From the NCBI RefSeq assembly GCF_000182925.2, contig NC_026504.1, positions 5,022,001-5,086,000 of the forward strand: a DNA stretch of 64,000 bases. The letters run 5' to 3'. This document shows, in pieces, positions 61,594 to 64,000 of the stretch. The DNA comes from Neurospora crassa OR74A. Its lineage: Eukaryota > Ascomycota > Sordariomycetes > Sordariales > Sordariaceae. How positions within the stretch are numbered: the first letter of the stretch is position 1; every line of letters starts with the position of its first letter. Both the position numbers and the translations under genes were made by a program. A model generated the notes under the pieces. The model searched no databases, was not told the DNA's origin, and was given only the letters and a program-made list of their open reading frames with translations.

Positions 61594-62985
61594 ATGACCA
61601 TGGAGCGCACCCTACCGGCAGATTGGCGACGTGATGATGCTCCAGGGGCAGAACTCACAAATTCGACTTTAAAGCAACGGTGTGCAGCGCGCAACCTTTC
61701 AGTCCAGGGCGGCCGTTCGGAGATGATAGAGCGACTGGATCATCATCAAAAGGTCTCCGGCACTGCTCACAGACTGAGGTCCTGGCGAAATCAACCGAGC
61801 GATGATTTCAGGTATGAAGAGGCGTATAAACACGCTTTGCAGTTGGCGGATTGCACGAAGCTCCAAATTTTGTATGTCAAAGACTGGAGTTGCCCACATG
61901 GAAGTCATATTACCAAGCAGTTTCATGTGACCCAAGACGGAGACAAACTCATTAGTGTTAATTTTGGCCGTGAACTTTGGTGTACCTGTGGGAGATGGAG
62001 TAATAATTCAAATTGTGTCCACATGGCCTGTTAGTATAACACCCTGCCTCCCGAGAGAACATTTTTGAACTATTCTTCATAGTATTGCTAACATGACGCT
62101 ACAGATGTCCTCCGCTATGTCCTCAACTGCCCCGAGCCTCTCCGTTGGCAACGGTCCTTCCTCCCCACTGAGCTCGAGGACATTTACCGCCACAGCAACG
62201 TCGTTAGCACCCGGCTTCTTACTAAATGCAACGACCAGAATCCTCTCTGTGCTTTGTGCTTCAAGGTCGTTGTCCCCACAGAAGGGCATTCGACCTGTTG
62301 CGTCACGTGCGGAAGAACTATGCACACCGAATGTGTGGGTGTTGCACAGAAAGCGAGAGCACTGACCAAGGAAGAGAACTGCTGGAGATGCGAGGACAAG
62401 AATCAATGGGGTCTCCGTATCGTCAAATACTGTGAGCCTGGACAAGTCAAGTATCCTCCGGTTGTCCCTGGTACCCAAGCTGCCCCTCAGACACTACCGG
62501 GACCAGGTGGAAATACCGCTCAGCAGTCAAACGAGCGCACGGAAAGCGGCGCTGTTGCCACCGAAGACTTCGGCTCTTCATGCGGCGAACACTCAGGTCA
62601 ACAGGCCAACAATCCTCCTTCTATCAGCGCTGATCCTGCCTTTCGTACCGCAGCTTCTGCTGCTACTCCCGATCCTGCTCTAGCTTTGACTTCTGGTACT
62701 GCTTCCGTCGAACATCCCGTTTCGACCACCATGAACGCCAACAGCAGCGACAGGGACTCAGCCGAACTAGTCCAAGATCGCAACCATATGGCAAAGCAAT
62801 TAGCTGAGATGCGGAAGCGGGCCAAGCGCAAGCATCAGAAACTCAACAAGAAGCATAAAAAGGAGATCAAAAATCTCAGAAAGAAGAGCAAGCGAGCGCT
62901 CGAGAGACTGATGAAGAGAAGCAATGAGCTTGAGGAGAAAGCAAGAGGCTTGCGTGGGGAGAGAGAAGGCTGTGATGATGCCTGA
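61594..62985 (+). CDS. Paralog F of the SAP-SWIM-PHD-like family, 438 aa
   Basis: Two exons: 61,594-62,029 and 62,105-62,985, the 75-nt intron having GTTAGT, GCTAAC and CAG. SAP-like motif about 8-50 (ADWRRDDAPGAELTNSTLKQ, RCAARNLSVQGGRSEM). The SWIM finger C130-x-C132...C141-x-H143 (WCTCGRWSNNSNCVHMA) is encoded without interruption, so the first intron of the other five genes is absent. Family block VLRYVLNCPEPLRWQRSFLP. C4HC3 finger: C194, C197, C211, C214, H219, C222, C238, C241 (CWRCED). The disordered linker is much shorter than in A-E. The C-terminal coiled coil (DSAELVQDRNHMAKQLAEMR to NELEEKARGLRGE) is kept. Last member inside the window. Function unknown. Confidence 0.82.
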
Positions 62986-64000
62986 GCAATTTGGGCTGAC
63001 CGCAACTACTCTAGAGCGCGGGATCTTCCGAGGCATAACGTGGCTATCATTTGCTTGTCGAGGACGATACGATAACTATTTTGGAGTTGTGCGAGTACGG
63101 ATCCGTGCAAGGGCTTGAGCGCTTGATACTCTTGTGGGAAAGAAAGGCCGGAGCACGTGATGATGCCAAAACCTCGCTCACTGTGAGATGGATAGAGGAA
63201 TATCTGAGATGGGTATTTACAGATTGTTGAGGTAGATCGTCGGTTTTTGTTCATGTATTATTGCAGTTATGGTAAGATGTGGGGGGTGATGTTGAGTCCC
63301 CTCATGGCTTCGGTATGAGAATGTACGGGGAGTTGAGGATCCGTCAGACAAACAAATGTGTCACAAAGTGCCCTGCACAAGACAGCGTGAGAAGGAAGGA
63401 AGAAATTAGAAAGAAATTTAGAAAGAAATCGCTTCAGTTTGCTCATGGGTTTCACTTCCTCTTCATGACCACTCCGGCGGTGGGTTGCTTGCCCAAGTGG
63501 TCGTCAAAGCAAACTGAACACAGATAGTGCAGGAACGCCTTGGTGTGGGTCAGAAAAGCCGTTACGAGACTGAAAGGGATTACATTCCATGGTTTGGACA
63601 TGCCGGCATCAAGCAGAGTCACTTGCCTTGAGAATTGTTCCTTTCAACAATCTACAGGAAGTCAGGTTCAAAGATATATCAAATCTGCTCAGATCGGCAA
63701 TGAGACTACATGTACCAAGGGTCTAATGTACTGCAGTGACCGTGACATGCTCGGTCTTCCACGACCATTCGCTTGCTTACTCAAACTTGCTCCTTCCCAC
63801 GTTAACTGCAGGGTCAACATGCAATTGCAGGTGGCTTCCAAATGCCGCCTCCCTCGTCACCCCCACGGTCATCTTTCTCGGGACTACAACCGACGCCCGT
63901 GTTGCTGCCTCTGCGGTTATCATCGTCCTTGCCTTTGAGCTTCGTCCAGAAACTCTGCGTCGTTTCTTTCTGGATACTTAAAAACAAAGAACATGCCCGA
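62986..64000. other. Downstream region, window end
   Basis: No seventh copy is recognisable up to the end. A plus frame at 63,736-63,981 (ending in FELRPETLRRFFLDT) lacks any family motif. Going by the 2.6-3.2 kb spacing of the array, a further member would begin outside the window. Confidence 0.45.

Noticed and set aside
63736-63981. Possible start of a seventh paralog
   Set aside because: No LPNDxPW, CxC or coiled-coil sequence; the resemblance of FELRPETLRRFFLD to family helices is too short.

Overview
The window looks like nuclear DNA of a filamentous ascomycete of the Neurospora/Sordariaceae type. Three things point there. The first 16 kb is extremely AT-rich and poor in CpA/TpG but not selectively in CpG, which is the mark of repeat-induced point mutation (RIP). 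Introns are short (55-98 nt), with GTRNGT-like donors and CTAAC/CTGAC branch sites. Coding third positions favour C. The species cannot be named from the sequence alone.

Layout. Bases 1 to about 16,170 are a RIP-destroyed block without a usable gene. It holds several decayed tandem arrays and a ruined copy of an SNF2-type helicase gene. Bases 16.2-22 kb are a transition zone of normal base composition with short hypothetical ORFs, a much better preserved fragment of the same helicase (minus strand) and a probable multi-exon membrane-protein gene. A tRNA-Ser(GCU) with an intron lies at 22.4 kb. Ordinary housekeeping genes follow, separated by long intergenic spaces: a SYLF-domain protein (24.2-26.5 kb, minus), an F-box protein (33.8-35.3 kb, minus), an RNF216/Triad3-like RBR E3 ubiquitin ligase (39.4-41.4 kb, plus) with a 405-bp TIR element just behind its stop codon, and the chromatin-remodeller subunit Arp9 (42.5-44.9 kb, plus).

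The most striking region is 47.2-63.0 kb: six consecutive plus-strand paralogs (called A-F here) spaced about 2.6-3.2 kb apart. Each encodes an N-terminal SAP-like helix motif, a SWIM-type zinc finger (CxC...CxH), a conserved block around N-x-P-E-P-L-x-W-Q, a C4HC3 PHD/RING-like zinc finger, a long disordered region and a basic C-terminal coiled coil. In A-E the SWIM finger is split by two introns around a 22-46 nt microexon; F lacks the first of these introns. I do not know a described family with this architecture. A DNA- or chromatin-related or ubiquitin-related role is inference from the domains. The array is notable because a RIP-proficient genome should destroy recent tandem duplicates, so the copies must be old and diverged, or protected.
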